From NCBI GenBank assembly GCA_003165135.1, contig PLSN01000330.1:1-7309 (forward strand): 7,309 bases of DNA. Reading direction: 5' to 3'. Below are positions 1-4,815 of this stretch, piece after piece. Under the pieces are notes generated by a model. The model worked only from the letters and a program-made list of their open reading frames with translations, was not told the DNA's origin and did no database searches. Position 1 is the first letter of the stretch. The number at the start of each line of letters is the position of its first letter. Made by a program: the position numbers and the translations under genes. This stretch comes from Bacteroidota bacterium. GTDB taxonomy: Bacteria > Bacteroidota > Bacteroidia > Chitinophagales > LD1.

Positions 1-48
1 ACGGCCTCTCTTTTTATTTAAAATTTCTTTCGTCTTCTTTATCTGTCG

Positions 49-70
49 GAGACGCAAAATATTGCGTCTC
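49..70. repeat. Short perfect palindrome between rpsH and the expected rplF
   Basis: The arms GAGACGCAA (49-57) and TTGCGTCTC (62-70) are perfect reverse complements separated by AATA, giving a 9-bp stem with a 4-nt loop on either strand. The palindrome lies 9 bp past the rpsH stop, inside what should be the rpsH-rplF junction of a co-directional operon. It has no T-run typical of an intrinsic terminator in the reading direction. From general familiarity, palindromes with GAGACGCAA-type arms are dispersed in Bacteroidota genomes, so I read it as a REP-like element rather than an operon terminator. The rest of 1-79 is AT-rich, and the only minus-strand ATG there is followed at once by a stop codon, so rplF must begin beyond the left edge. 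Confidence 0.7.
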
Positions 71-79
71 TACATTCAA

Positions 80-481
80 TTAATATATCTCACACAATAC
101 TTCACCGCCGAGGTTCTGTACACGTGCTTCTTTGTCTGTCATGATACCCTTAGAGGTAGAGATGATAGCGATACCAAGGCCGCTCAATACTCTTGGCAAT
201 TCTTTCGAACCGCGATACTGACGAAGGCCCGGTGTAGACACCCTGCTCAGATGTTTGATGACAGGAGTTTTTGCTACCTGATCATATTTCAGAGCGATCT
301 TGATCACACCTTGTCCATTCTCACTGGTATCAAATTTATACTTCAGGATATAGCCTTTGGTATAAAGTATCTCTGTGATCTTCTTTTTAGTGTTTGACGC
401 AGGGATCTCCACCATTCTGTGGTTAGCCGATTGTGCGTTTCTGATTCGAGTCAGATAATCTGATATTGGATCAATTACCAT
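80..481 (-). CDS. rpsH: 30S ribosomal protein S8
   Basis: S8 is a primary 16S rRNA-binding protein of the 30S platform. In E. coli it also represses the spc operon by binding its mRNA. The 133-residue product has the usual length. It begins MVIDPISDYLTRIRNA, the standard S8 N-terminus, and the C-terminal signature runs from residue 101 (GLGIAIISTSKG, then MTDKEAR) to the conserved GGEVLCEIY end. It is complete. The ATG at 481 follows the rpsN stop after 35 nt of A/T-rich sequence without a Shine-Dalgarno motif, as is normal for Bacteroidota. It is the third gene of rplE-rpsN-rpsH, which is the canonical spc order, so co-transcription from the promoter upstream of rplE is likely. rplF is expected next but is off the window. 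Confidence 0.97.
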   Translation of the reverse strand: MVIDPISDYLTRIRNAQSANHRMVEIPASNTKKKITEILYTKGYILKYKFDTSENGQGVIKIALKYDQVAKTPVIKHLSRVSTPGLRQYRGSKELPRVLSGLGIAIISTSKGIMTDKEARVQNLGGEVLCEIY

Positions 482-516
482 TGTTTTATCTTTTGTTCTG
501 TTTTTCTAAAATTTGA

Positions 517-786
517 TTACCAAGAAGCTTTTGTCACACCAGGTATTTTGCCATCGCTCGCGAGATCGCGGAACTTGATACGGCATATACCAAACATACG
601 TACATATCCACGCGGACGGCCAGTGAGCTGGCACCTATTGCGCAGACGTACTTTTGATGAGTTCTTTGGAAGTTTATCCAACTCTGCATAGTTGCCTTCT
701 GCTTTGAGCGTTTTACGCCTTTCTGCATATAGTGCTACCATCTTTTCGCGCTTCCTTTGTCTTGCTTCTACTGACTTCTTTGCCAT
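517..786 (-). CDS. rpsN: 30S ribosomal protein S14 (zinc-independent type)
   Basis: S14 is a small basic protein of the 30S head. The 89-residue product has the length of the long form without a zinc ribbon. It starts [16 protein letters not shown] and ends with the conserved block from about residue 50 ([20 protein letters not shown]) through [19 protein letters not shown]. Only two cysteines (52 and 68) are present, so the paired CxxC motifs of the short zinc-binding form are absent. The start is ATG at 786, only 6 nt after the rplE stop, indicating tight translational linkage to rplE. No Shine-Dalgarno motif is visible. Confidence 0.97.
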   Translation of the reverse strand: MAKKSVEARQRKREKMVALYAERRKTLKAEGNYAELDKLPKNSSKVRLRNRCQLTGRPRGYVRMFGICRIKFRDLASDGKIPGVTKASW

Positions 787-792
787 AGTATA

Positions 793-1368
793 TTAGTTTG
801 TTGCTACTTGTTTTTTAGTGAAAGGCATTCCCAGTGCTTCTAGTAATGCAAATGCTTCTTCGTCGGTCTTAGCGTTGGTCACAAATGTGATGTCCATACC
901 ATTCATCTTAGTTACTTTGTCGATATCGATCTCAGGGAAGATGATCTGTTCCTTGACACCCATGTTATAGTTGCCACGGCCGTCGAAACCTTTGCTGTTC
1001 ACTCCTTTGAAGTCACGTACACGTGGCAGGGAGATAGACACCAGACGATCGAGAAACTCATACATGCGCTCGCGGCGGAGGGTCACACGGGCTGCTATGG
1101 GTACGTTCTTACGAAGTTTAAAGTTTGAAATATCCTTTTTAGATTTTGCTGCTACGGCTTTCTGACCGGCTATGGTCGTCATCTCCGTGATAGCGATGTC
1201 CACCAGCTTCTTGTCAGAGGTAGCACCATTGACACCTTGATTCAGGCATATTTTTTCTAAACGGGGAACTTGCATGAAGGAAGTGTAATTGAACTTCTTC
1301 ATCAGCGCAGGAGCTATTTGCTCATGGTAGCGTTGTTGTAAACGCGGAGTATACTTAGTTTGACTCAT
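793..1368 (-). CDS. rplE: 50S ribosomal protein L5
   Basis: L5 binds 5S rRNA and contacts the P-site tRNA from the central protuberance of the 50S subunit. From ATG 1368 the product is 191 residues, beginning [14 protein letters not shown]. Family landmarks are QVPRLEKI (33-40), [17 protein letters not shown] (82-98), [10 protein letters not shown] (113-122), [20 protein letters not shown] (128-147) and GMDITFVT (157-164). The reading frame stays open to a TTG at 1425, but that codon lies inside the -7 box of the promoter upstream and family alignments begin at MSxTKYTPRL, so 1368 is the start. A GGA directly abuts the ATG, too close to act as a normal Shine-Dalgarno site. The gene heads rplE-rpsN-rpsH. 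The usual upstream partner rplX is not here, which is unusual for the spc operon. Confidence 0.97.
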   Translation of the reverse strand: MSQTKYTPRLQQRYHEQIAPALMKKFNYTSFMQVPRLEKICLNQGVNGATSDKKLVDIAITEMTTIAGQKAVAAKSKKDISNFKLRKNVPIAARVTLRRERMYEFLDRLVSISLPRVRDFKGVNSKGFDGRGNYNMGVKEQIIFPEIDIDKVTKMNGMDITFVTNAKTDEEAFALLEALGMPFTKKQVATN

Positions 1369-1385
1369 TCCTTTATGTTGTTTTC

Positions 1386-1404
1386 GGACGGTTTCCAACC
1401 GGCC
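1386..1404 (-). promoter_or_regulatory. Hairpin in the rplE 5' leader
   Basis: On the minus strand the leader between the predicted transcription start (about 1418) and the rplE ATG (1368) contains CGGTT-GGA-AACCG, a 5-bp stem. After a one-base mismatch it is extended by two further G-C pairs, spanning 1386-1404. It ends 17 nt before the start codon. In E. coli, S8 represses the spc operon at a structured site at the start of the L5 gene, so a leader hairpin here is a plausible autoregulatory site. I cannot see the specific internal-loop signature of an S8 site. The assignment is a positional inference, and the small stem could be chance. Confidence 0.35.
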
Positions 1405-1422
1405 TTTCTTAAAAATGGACTG

Positions 1423-1453
1423 CAAAGATACCCTTTATCCACACTTCTCCAAA
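1423..1453 (-). promoter_or_regulatory. Consensus Bacteroidota promoter driving rplE-rpsN-rpsH
   Basis: Read on the minus strand, the sequence is TTTG (1450-1453), exactly 19 nt of spacer, then TATCTTTG (1423-1430) followed by C. This matches the primary sigma factor consensus described for Bacteroides and Flavobacterium (-33 TTTG, -7 TAnnTTTG) at every fixed position with the expected spacing. Transcription should start around 1417-1420, leaving a leader of about 50 nt before the rplE ATG. Its presence means the ribosomal genes downstream need no read-through from an upstream operon. Confidence 0.85.
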
Positions 1454-1485
1454 TAGTTTGTGTAAAAAAGTAGAGAAAAGTCAAA

Positions 1486-1517
1486 GGGACGAGGGGCGGA
1501 GGGCGAGGGACGGGGGG
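1486..1517 (+). other. G-rich tract with quadruplex-type spacing upstream of the rplE promoter
   Basis: The plus strand carries five G-runs of three or more: GGG 1486-1488, GGGG 1493-1496, GGG 1501-1503, GGG 1507-1509 and six Gs at 1512-1517. Loops are 2-4 nt, which satisfies the usual G3N1-7 quadruplex pattern. The units look like degenerate copies of GGGACGAG, so this is also a small, low-complexity tandem repeat. It begins 33 bp upstream of the -33 box of the rplE promoter, with the G-rich strand being the non-template strand for any plus-direction transcript. Whether it folds or has a role cannot be told from the sequence. Confidence 0.6.
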
Positions 1518-1540
1518 AAATGAGCGCTTTTAACATAGAA

Positions 1541-1584
1541 ATGGCTCGCAAAACCGCAAAAAAAGAGAAATGATGGCTCGCAAA
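1541..1584 (+). repeat. Two direct copies of a 12-bp GCTCGCAAA repeat
   Basis: ATGGCTCGCAAA occurs at 1541-1552 and again, identically, at 1573-1584, a 32-bp period, each preceded by an A-rich GAAATG-like segment. A one-mismatch copy (ATGTCTCGCAAA) occurs at 4577-4588. All three are followed by further GC/CGCAAA-type units. Similar cgcaaa-rich intergenic repeats are, from general familiarity, common in Bacteroidota. The ATGs create short spurious reading frames here, including a 69-codon one starting at 1570 that I do not regard as a gene. Confidence 0.55.
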
Positions 1585-1609
1585 GGAAATAAGGCGCAAA
1601 AGAAGTACA

Positions 1610-1684
1610 CCCCCAAACCCCCTAAAGGGGGCTTTAACAGCCAGCCGACTAATGTATTAAAGCCCCCTTTAGGGGGTTTGGGGG
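1610..1684. repeat. Large nested inverted repeat, 28-bp perfect arms
   Basis: The left arm (1610-1637) and right arm (1657-1684) are perfect reverse complements over 28 bp around a 19-nt spacer. Each arm is itself a hairpin: left CCCCC(1618-1622)-TAAA-GGGGG(1627-1631), right CCCCC(1663-1667)-TTTA-GGGGG(1672-1676). The element can therefore fold as one long stem or two short ones. It begins 13 bp past the stop of the secreted-protein gene, so on the minus strand it could terminate or attenuate that transcript before the rplE promoter, although no U-run follows. A diverged half copy lies at 6718-6754. No transposase is linked, and I read it as a REP-like or MITE-like element. Confidence 0.8.
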
Positions 1685-1697
1685 GTAAAGTCCCTTA

Positions 1698-2582
1698 CTA
1701 TTTGAAAATATTGATGGCAGTATGTGCAGTCGGATTCCTACTACAGCTATATATGTGTAGCTTTGTGCCGTTCACATAAATTCCTGAGCCATAGCGGAAA
1801 CTTGTGCCCCGGCATTTGAAATTTCGTGTGCTTAATAATACAAGGTCTGCCCTATCGGAATGGAGAACCACCTCAAAAAGGTCGGCCCGATTCCTAAGTC
1901 CATCCAAAGCAAAACCTATCAGATATATTCGGCCGGCAGTATCGGTGAGGAGATTGATGGATTGATAAGATGGCCACCGGTGATCATCCGGCGCGTGAAA
2001 AGAGGTGAGTGAGTCAAATGATCTGTCGTCATCATGCCGGGAGAGATAGAAATCAATATTCCTTGAATCCCAATCACCAACGGCTATGAGATACTGTGCG
2101 CTAGCAGTTCGGGTCAGTCCGACGGCACCTGCTGTAGAGCGCTCATACTCACCACTTCTATATAGCACAGTACGTTGACTAGCATTCGGGAGTTTGTCGC
2201 CAAAAGTGACAAGGATTATGTCTGAACGGTCTCTATCCTGATTGTCTTCCACACCGACTGCCAGCATACGATCATAAACCTGACAGCCGCCTGCATGACG
2301 AAAGGGGTCATCGCCTAATTTCCGAATAGAGGTCAGCTCCGCCCTGTTTGCCGTCAGGTAATAAGCATAACTGCCCGAACTCGCGGTGATGAGCAGTTCA
2401 CTGTCTGATAAACACTGTATGCCCTGGAGATGTCCGCCGGATGGGGTTTCGATGTGGTTCTTTTTCAGGTGAACAACTTCCGGTTTTGCTTTAATGGCAT
2501 TAAACGCCGCAGGCACATCTGGTATCTGTGCATAGGATGTCAGGGAAACAACGATATAGATCAAAACAATGAGACGGCGCAT
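1698..2582 (-). CDS. Secreted protein of unknown function, possible beta-propeller
   Basis: The product from ATG 2582 is 294 residues. It starts with a classic signal peptide (MRRLIVLIYIVVSLTSYA, likely cut before Q19), so it should be periplasmic or exported. The frame is open to 2657, but that extension would be encoded by the neighbouring hairpin repeat and would bury the signal peptide, so 2582 is preferred. The mature part has loosely recurring segments of strands and Gly-rich turns: HLQGIQ (51-56), HAGGCQV (96-102), AGAVGL (151-156), SINLL (208-212) with GRIYLIGF (217-224), and FKCRGTSFRYGSGIY (255-269). Each is followed by a hydrophobic strand and polar turn, which suggests propeller blades. 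Cysteines 57, 100, 257 and 280 could form two disulfides. There is no lipobox and no recognisable catalytic motif. No consensus promoter was found upstream. I do not recognise the family. Confidence 0.8.
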   Translation of the reverse strand: MRRLIVLIYIVVSLTSYAQIPDVPAAFNAIKAKPEVVHLKKNHIETPSGGHLQGIQCLSDSELLITASSGSYAYYLTANRAELTSIRKLGDDPFRHAGGCQVYDRMLAVGVEDNQDRDRSDIILVTFGDKLPNASQRTVLYRSGEYERSTAGAVGLTRTASAQYLIAVGDWDSRNIDFYLSRHDDDRSFDSLTSFHAPDDHRWPSYQSINLLTDTAGRIYLIGFALDGLRNRADLFEVVLHSDRADLVLLSTRNFKCRGTSFRYGSGIYVNGTKLHIYSCSRNPTAHTAINIFK

Positions 2583-2627
2583 GACCAATGTTAAGGAATT
2601 TGGCTTGGAATAAAAAGCCGGTATTTC

Positions 2628-2674
2628 ATAGCGTTGCAAACGCGATAGTGAATTCAACCTCGTTGCAAATGAGG
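2628..2674. repeat. Two-hairpin repeat, copy A, left flank of the toxin-antitoxin module
   Basis: This 47-bp unit matches copy B (3199-3245) in the same orientation at 41 of 47 positions, with no gaps. It contains two small hairpins: GCGTT-GCA-AACGC (2631-2643) and CCTCGTT-GCA-AATGAGG (2658-2674). In the second, a G-T wobble replaces the G-C pair of copy B, so the fold is kept despite the change. Similarity continues weakly past the unit (GTGAGG at 2677-2682, matched at 3250-3255). It ends 48 bp before the antitoxin ATG and about 25 bp before its -7 box. It also lies upstream of the divergent secreted-protein gene. Confidence 0.8.
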
Positions 2675-2699
2675 GGGTGAGGAATTACTTTCAATATAT

Positions 2700-2707
2700 T
2701 ATCTTTG
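2700..2707 (+). promoter_or_regulatory. -7 promoter element of the toxin-antitoxin operon
   Basis: TATCTTTG at 2700-2707 matches the Bacteroidota -7 consensus TAnnTTTG, identical to the box upstream of rplE. The expected -33 position (2677-2680) reads GTGA, a poor match, as might be expected of a weak or factor-dependent promoter. The box ends 14 nt before the antitoxin ATG, so the transcript would have a very short leader of roughly 10 nt. An AATATATT palindrome at 2693-2700 abuts the box and could be part of an autoregulatory operator, but such a motif is common in AT-rich DNA. Confidence 0.55.
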
Positions 2708-2721
2708 TAAAAAATCACACA

Positions 2722-2925
2722 ATGGCCGCCACGATCACGATTCCGGAAAAAGCAATAGTAAATATCTTAAAAGACCTGCCTGAAAATATTTTAAGCAATA
2801 TTTTTTGGAAAACTTTTGTCTCATACGATGATTCCCCGATGACAGATAGTGAAAAAAAATCAGTGTCTAAAGCGAAACTGGAATTTAAAAAAGGCGAGAC
2901 CATAAAATGGCAAGATATCAAATAG
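2722..2925 (+). CDS. Probable antitoxin of a RelE/ParE-type module
   Basis: This is a small protein of 67 residues directly upstream of, and overlapping by 19 nt, a RelE/ParE-like toxin gene. That is the standard antitoxin-first layout. The N-terminal half (about 3-33) is a beta strand (TITIPEKAI) followed by amphipathic helix (NILKDLPENILSNIFWK). The C-terminal half is charged and ends KGETIKWQDIK, a tail resembling those of small Bacteroidota antitoxins whose C-termini wrap the toxin. No clear DNA-binding fold (ribbon-helix-helix or HTH) is obvious, so autoregulation is uncertain. ATG 2722 is chosen over an in-frame upstream start at 2677 because the latter lies ahead of the -7 box. The gene is AT-rich. 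The assignment rests mainly on context. Confidence 0.75.
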   Translation: MAATITIPEKAIVNILKDLPENILSNIFWKTFVSYDDSPMTDSEKKSVSKAKLEFKKGETIKWQDIK

Positions 2926-3158
2926 AGCTGTCAAAGGAGGCAGCAAAAAACCACGGCAAATTACCTGAGCAGTATAAAGTTTTGGTCAACATGGCCATAA
3001 AGAAACTCTCAGAAGGACAGCCTCTGGATATTAAACCGATCAAAGGGGAAAAGGACACATATAGGATACGAGTGGGAAAGTATAGGATATTATATGTGAA
3101 AATAGAGCGTACCCTGCTTATTACCAAAATAGCCGACAGGAAAGACGCCTATAAATAA
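2907..3158 (+). CDS. RelE/ParE-superfamily toxin
   Basis: This 83-residue product is the usual size for the RelE/ParE toxin superfamily, whose members cleave ribosome-bound mRNA (RelE) or poison gyrase (ParE). The order of elements fits the fold: strand YQIELS (4-9), helical pair with KLPEQY and IKKLSEG (18-37), then PIKGEKDTYRIRVGKYRILY (44-63), with the R-x-G-x-Y-R hallmark at R55, G57, Y59 and R60, and a final ITKIADRKDAYK with R78 and Y82. In RelE, basic residues and a C-terminal Arg/Tyr do the chemistry, and K43, K46, R55, R60, R78 and Y82 occupy comparable positions. This makes mRNA interferase activity possible but not certain. The start overlaps the antitoxin stop, so translation is probably coupled. 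Confidence 0.88.
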   Translation: MARYQIELSKEAAKNHGKLPEQYKVLVNMAIKKLSEGQPLDIKPIKGEKDTYRIRVGKYRILYVKIERTLLITKIADRKDAYK

Positions 3159-3198
3159 GATCATTGTTGCCCGACAAAAAATAGCATAGAAAGATTTT

Positions 3199-3245
3199 AT
3201 AGCGTTGCAAACGCTATAATGAGTACAACCTCGTTACAAACGAGG
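3199..3245. repeat. Two-hairpin repeat, copy B, right flank of the toxin-antitoxin module
   Basis: This is the second copy of the 47-bp unit at 2628-2674, in direct orientation, 41 of 47 identical. Its stems are stronger: TTATAGCGTT-GCA-AACGCTATAA (3197-3219, 10 bp) and ACCTCGTT-ACA-AACGAGGT (3228-3246, 8 bp). It lies between the convergent toxin gene (stop 3158) and the double TonB_C gene (stop 3275 on the minus strand), so it is also well placed to act as a bidirectional transcription terminator. No good T-run follows in either direction. The spacing between corresponding positions of the two copies is 571 bp, enclosing just the toxin-antitoxin module. Confidence 0.8.
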
Positions 3246-3272
3246 TCGAGTGAGGGCTAAGTAGAGGCTAGC

Positions 3273-4376
3273 TTATCTATGAAGAGTAACACGCGGACGG
3301 GGAGTATTTTTACTATTATCCAGTCCGGTACAATATTTGAAATAAATATCCTCAATAATATCTTTTACGGAGGCTGTAGCGGCGTCCTTACTTTCTCTTA
3401 GCTTCACCAGGTCTTCACATGCAGCTGATTTATTCTTCTTTTTTAAATAGCAGTAAGCCCTGACCAAAAGTGCTGCATCCCGGCTTTTATTTTCATTGAC
3501 ACAGTCATTAAGATCGATGATAGCCACATCATAGTTGCCATTTCTATAGTTATCATAAGCCCTCACGAAGACCGGGTTAGAGTTGTAGGCTTCAAAAATT
3601 ATTTTTTCGGGTATGTTCTTTTTGTATGAATTAGTGTCTATCATACTCACATCAAAGGGAACAGTGACAGTCACATAGGCAGTCCGCGGTGCTATGCTCA
3701 GATCAGTCCGGTACCATTTGTGCTCAGTAAGTTTGATCAGCCTGATAGCTTCATCATCCAGGGTTTTGTATACCCCTTTGATCAGTAGCACGTCTGAGAT
3801 TTCATTCAGTGAGTTAAACCCTACAGATACGGTGACCGGTGCCATCATCTCCGGGTGCAGGAGTATCGTATTGGGTACTTGTATATTGTCCTTTATAAAG
3901 CTATACAATGCCTTGCCACCGCCTATGAATTTAAGTGCGGGTTCTTCCACAGTAGGTGGTGCGTACATAGTGGTATCTATTTTGAAGCCAACCCTCAGAT
4001 ATTTATATACTTTGACGGGTTTGCCGTCGATCTTGCCGCTGATCCATTTTCCGCTGGTGCTATCTATTACACGTACCGCTTCATTGTCCAGCGAAGCAGA
4101 TACACCTCTGACGACTTTGACACCGGACACAAACCCTGCTTCATCTATCACTGCACGTACCTGGACAGTGCCTTGCTTTTTTTGCTCCAGTGCCTCTTTA
4201 GGATAGTTGATGTGCTGATTGATAAATTCATAAAGGGCTTCTTCGCCACCCTGATAGGAAGGCATATTGGTGGCTATGGTATATATACCATTACTATCAG
4301 GTGTCTGGGCATGTGCAGGAAATATAGCCAGCAAGCCAATGAAAAGGAATGTCAGCGTTATTTTATTTAACTCCAT
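3273..4376 (-). CDS. Secreted protein with two TonB C-terminal domains and a TPR-like tail
   Basis: The product is 367 residues, with a signal peptide at 1-23 (hydrophobic LTFLFIGLLAIFPAHA, probable cut before Q24). The first TonB_C domain (about 43-134) has the full pattern: GGEEALYEFINQHINYP, then GTVQVRAVIDEAGFVSGVKVVRG, LDNEAVRVI and GKPVKVYKYLRVGFKI. A second, more diverged one (about 152-242) has GGKALYSFIKDNI, VSVGFNSLNEISDVLLIKG, LDDEAIRLI and VTVTVPF. Residues 270-350 form helical TPR-like hairpins (YRNGNYDVAIIDLND, YCYLKKKNKSAACEDL). Classical TonB keeps an uncleaved N-terminal anchor and a proline-rich stalk to work with ExbB/ExbD. Both are missing here, so energy transduction is doubtful and a periplasmic binding or scaffold role is more likely. 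It has its own promoter at 4411-4441. Confidence 0.88.
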   Translation of the reverse strand: MELNKITLTFLFIGLLAIFPAHAQTPDSNGIYTIATNMPSYQGGEEALYEFINQHINYPKEALEQKKQGTVQVRAVIDEAGFVSGVKVVRGVSASLDNEAVRVIDSTSGKWISGKIDGKPVKVYKYLRVGFKIDTTMYAPPTVEEPALKFIGGGKALYSFIKDNIQVPNTILLHPEMMAPVTVSVGFNSLNEISDVLLIKGVYKTLDDEAIRLIKLTEHKWYRTDLSIAPRTAYVTVTVPFDVSMIDTNSYKKNIPEKIIFEAYNSNPVFVRAYDNYRNGNYDVAIIDLNDCVNENKSRDAALLVRAYCYLKKKNKSAACEDLVKLRESKDAATASVKDIIEDIYFKYCTGLDNSKNTPRPRVTLHR

Positions 4377-4410
4377 AACACCTGGATTTTGTTTTTTACC
4401 GAGTTATTAG

Positions 4411-4441
4411 TAAAGGTATGAAATATGTATCTATTAATAAA
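4411..4441 (-). promoter_or_regulatory. Probable promoter of the double TonB_C gene
   Basis: On the minus strand, TTTA (4438-4441), a 19-nt spacer and TACCTTTA (4411-4418) lie 34 nt ahead of the ATG at 4376. Each box differs from the Bacteroidota consensus (TTTG, TAnnTTTG) only in its final base, and the spacing is exact. This suggests a weaker or regulated promoter. The surrounding sequence is AT-rich, so chance matches are easier here than at the rplE promoter. Confidence 0.5.
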
Positions 4442-4576
4442 CTAACATTGAAGAACGTATTTCCATGCTATCAATGATATCAAAACCAAAAACCCCACTA
4501 GGTTGAAATACAAAAATTAATTTTGCAATTGCTATATTTGCATTTATAGCATAAAATGATCTTTGAAATTTAACTC

Positions 4577-4606
4577 ATGTCTCGCAAAAGCGCGGAAACG
4601 CAAAAT
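4577..4606 (+). repeat. cgcaaa-type dispersed repeat in the 4377-4612 gap
   Basis: ATGTCTCGCAAA (4577-4588), followed by AGCGCGGAAACGCAAAA, is a one-mismatch relative of the copies at 1541-1552 and 1573-1584. It lies just past the stop of the 66-residue membrane protein gene. The remaining part of this 236-bp gap is AT-rich and holds the promoter of the double TonB_C gene (4411-4441) and a weak GCTATA/TATAGC stem at 4531-4550. I see no gene in it. Confidence 0.4.
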
Positions 4607-4612
4607 ATAAGC

Positions 4613-4813
4613 TTACCTCAATAAGCCGATCACTATCAAGGCTGCAAATAATAAAGTGCCTGCATAGAAAACATACTTCATATACAATGTAGGGTTCTTA
4701 AACCTCTCAGGAAGGGAATCAGATTTGATCACCCCGCTTGCAATAAGAGAAAAGTATAAAAAGATAAGGAATGGTATGATATCCCCGATCAGGCCGCCTA
4801 ATTTTTGAAACAT
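4613..4813 (-). CDS. Small two-helix membrane protein of unknown function
   Basis: The product is 66 residues with two hydrophobic stretches, about 7-28 (GLIGDIIPFLIFLYFSLIASGV) and 46-64 (KYVFYAGTLLFAALIVIGL), joined by a charged loop (SDSLPERFKNP). It is an inner-membrane hairpin protein with no recognisable family. The start ATG at 4813 lies only 2 nt after the stop of the 164-residue membrane protein gene, so the two are almost certainly co-transcribed and perhaps act together. No promoter or Shine-Dalgarno motif is visible in front of it. It would be the last gene of the accB-accC-led unit. Confidence 0.72.
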   Translation of the reverse strand: MFQKLGGLIGDIIPFLIFLYFSLIASGVIKSDSLPERFKNPTLYMKYVFYAGTLLFAALIVIGLLR

Positions 4814-4815
4814 AA

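Noticed and set aside
1369..1425. N-terminal extension of rplE by 19 codons from a TTG
   Set aside because: The TTG lies inside the -7 box of a perfect promoter, so it would not be transcribed from it, and L5 proteins start at the MSxTKYTPRL region.
1570..1779. Plus-strand open frame of 69 codons
   Set aside because: About half of it is translation of the cgcaaa repeat and the C5A3C5 inverted repeat (giving Pro/Lys/Gly-rich residues), and the rest lies antisense to the end of the secreted-protein gene.
2583..2657. 25-codon N-terminal extension of the secreted protein
   Set aside because: It is encoded partly by hairpin repeat copy A and would place the signal peptide internally.
2628..3245. 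Integron cassette with attC sites
   Set aside because: The hairpins resemble folded attC sites superficially, but the paired core-site consensus (GTTRRRY and RYYYAAC) is not present in both copies, and no integrase is seen.
2628..3245. CRISPR array
   Set aside because: There are only two repeat copies, 571 bp apart, with protein-coding genes between them and no regular spacers.
3694..4370. Two overlapping plus-strand frames of about 170 codons within the double TonB_C gene
   Set aside because: They lie antisense to a gene with clear signal peptide and TonB_C motifs, and they have no family signature or promoter.
4518..4540. Two plus-strand matches to TAnnTTTG (4518-4525 and 4533-4540)
   Set aside because: Neither has a -33 TTTG at 19 bp, the region is AT-rich, and no plus-strand gene follows.
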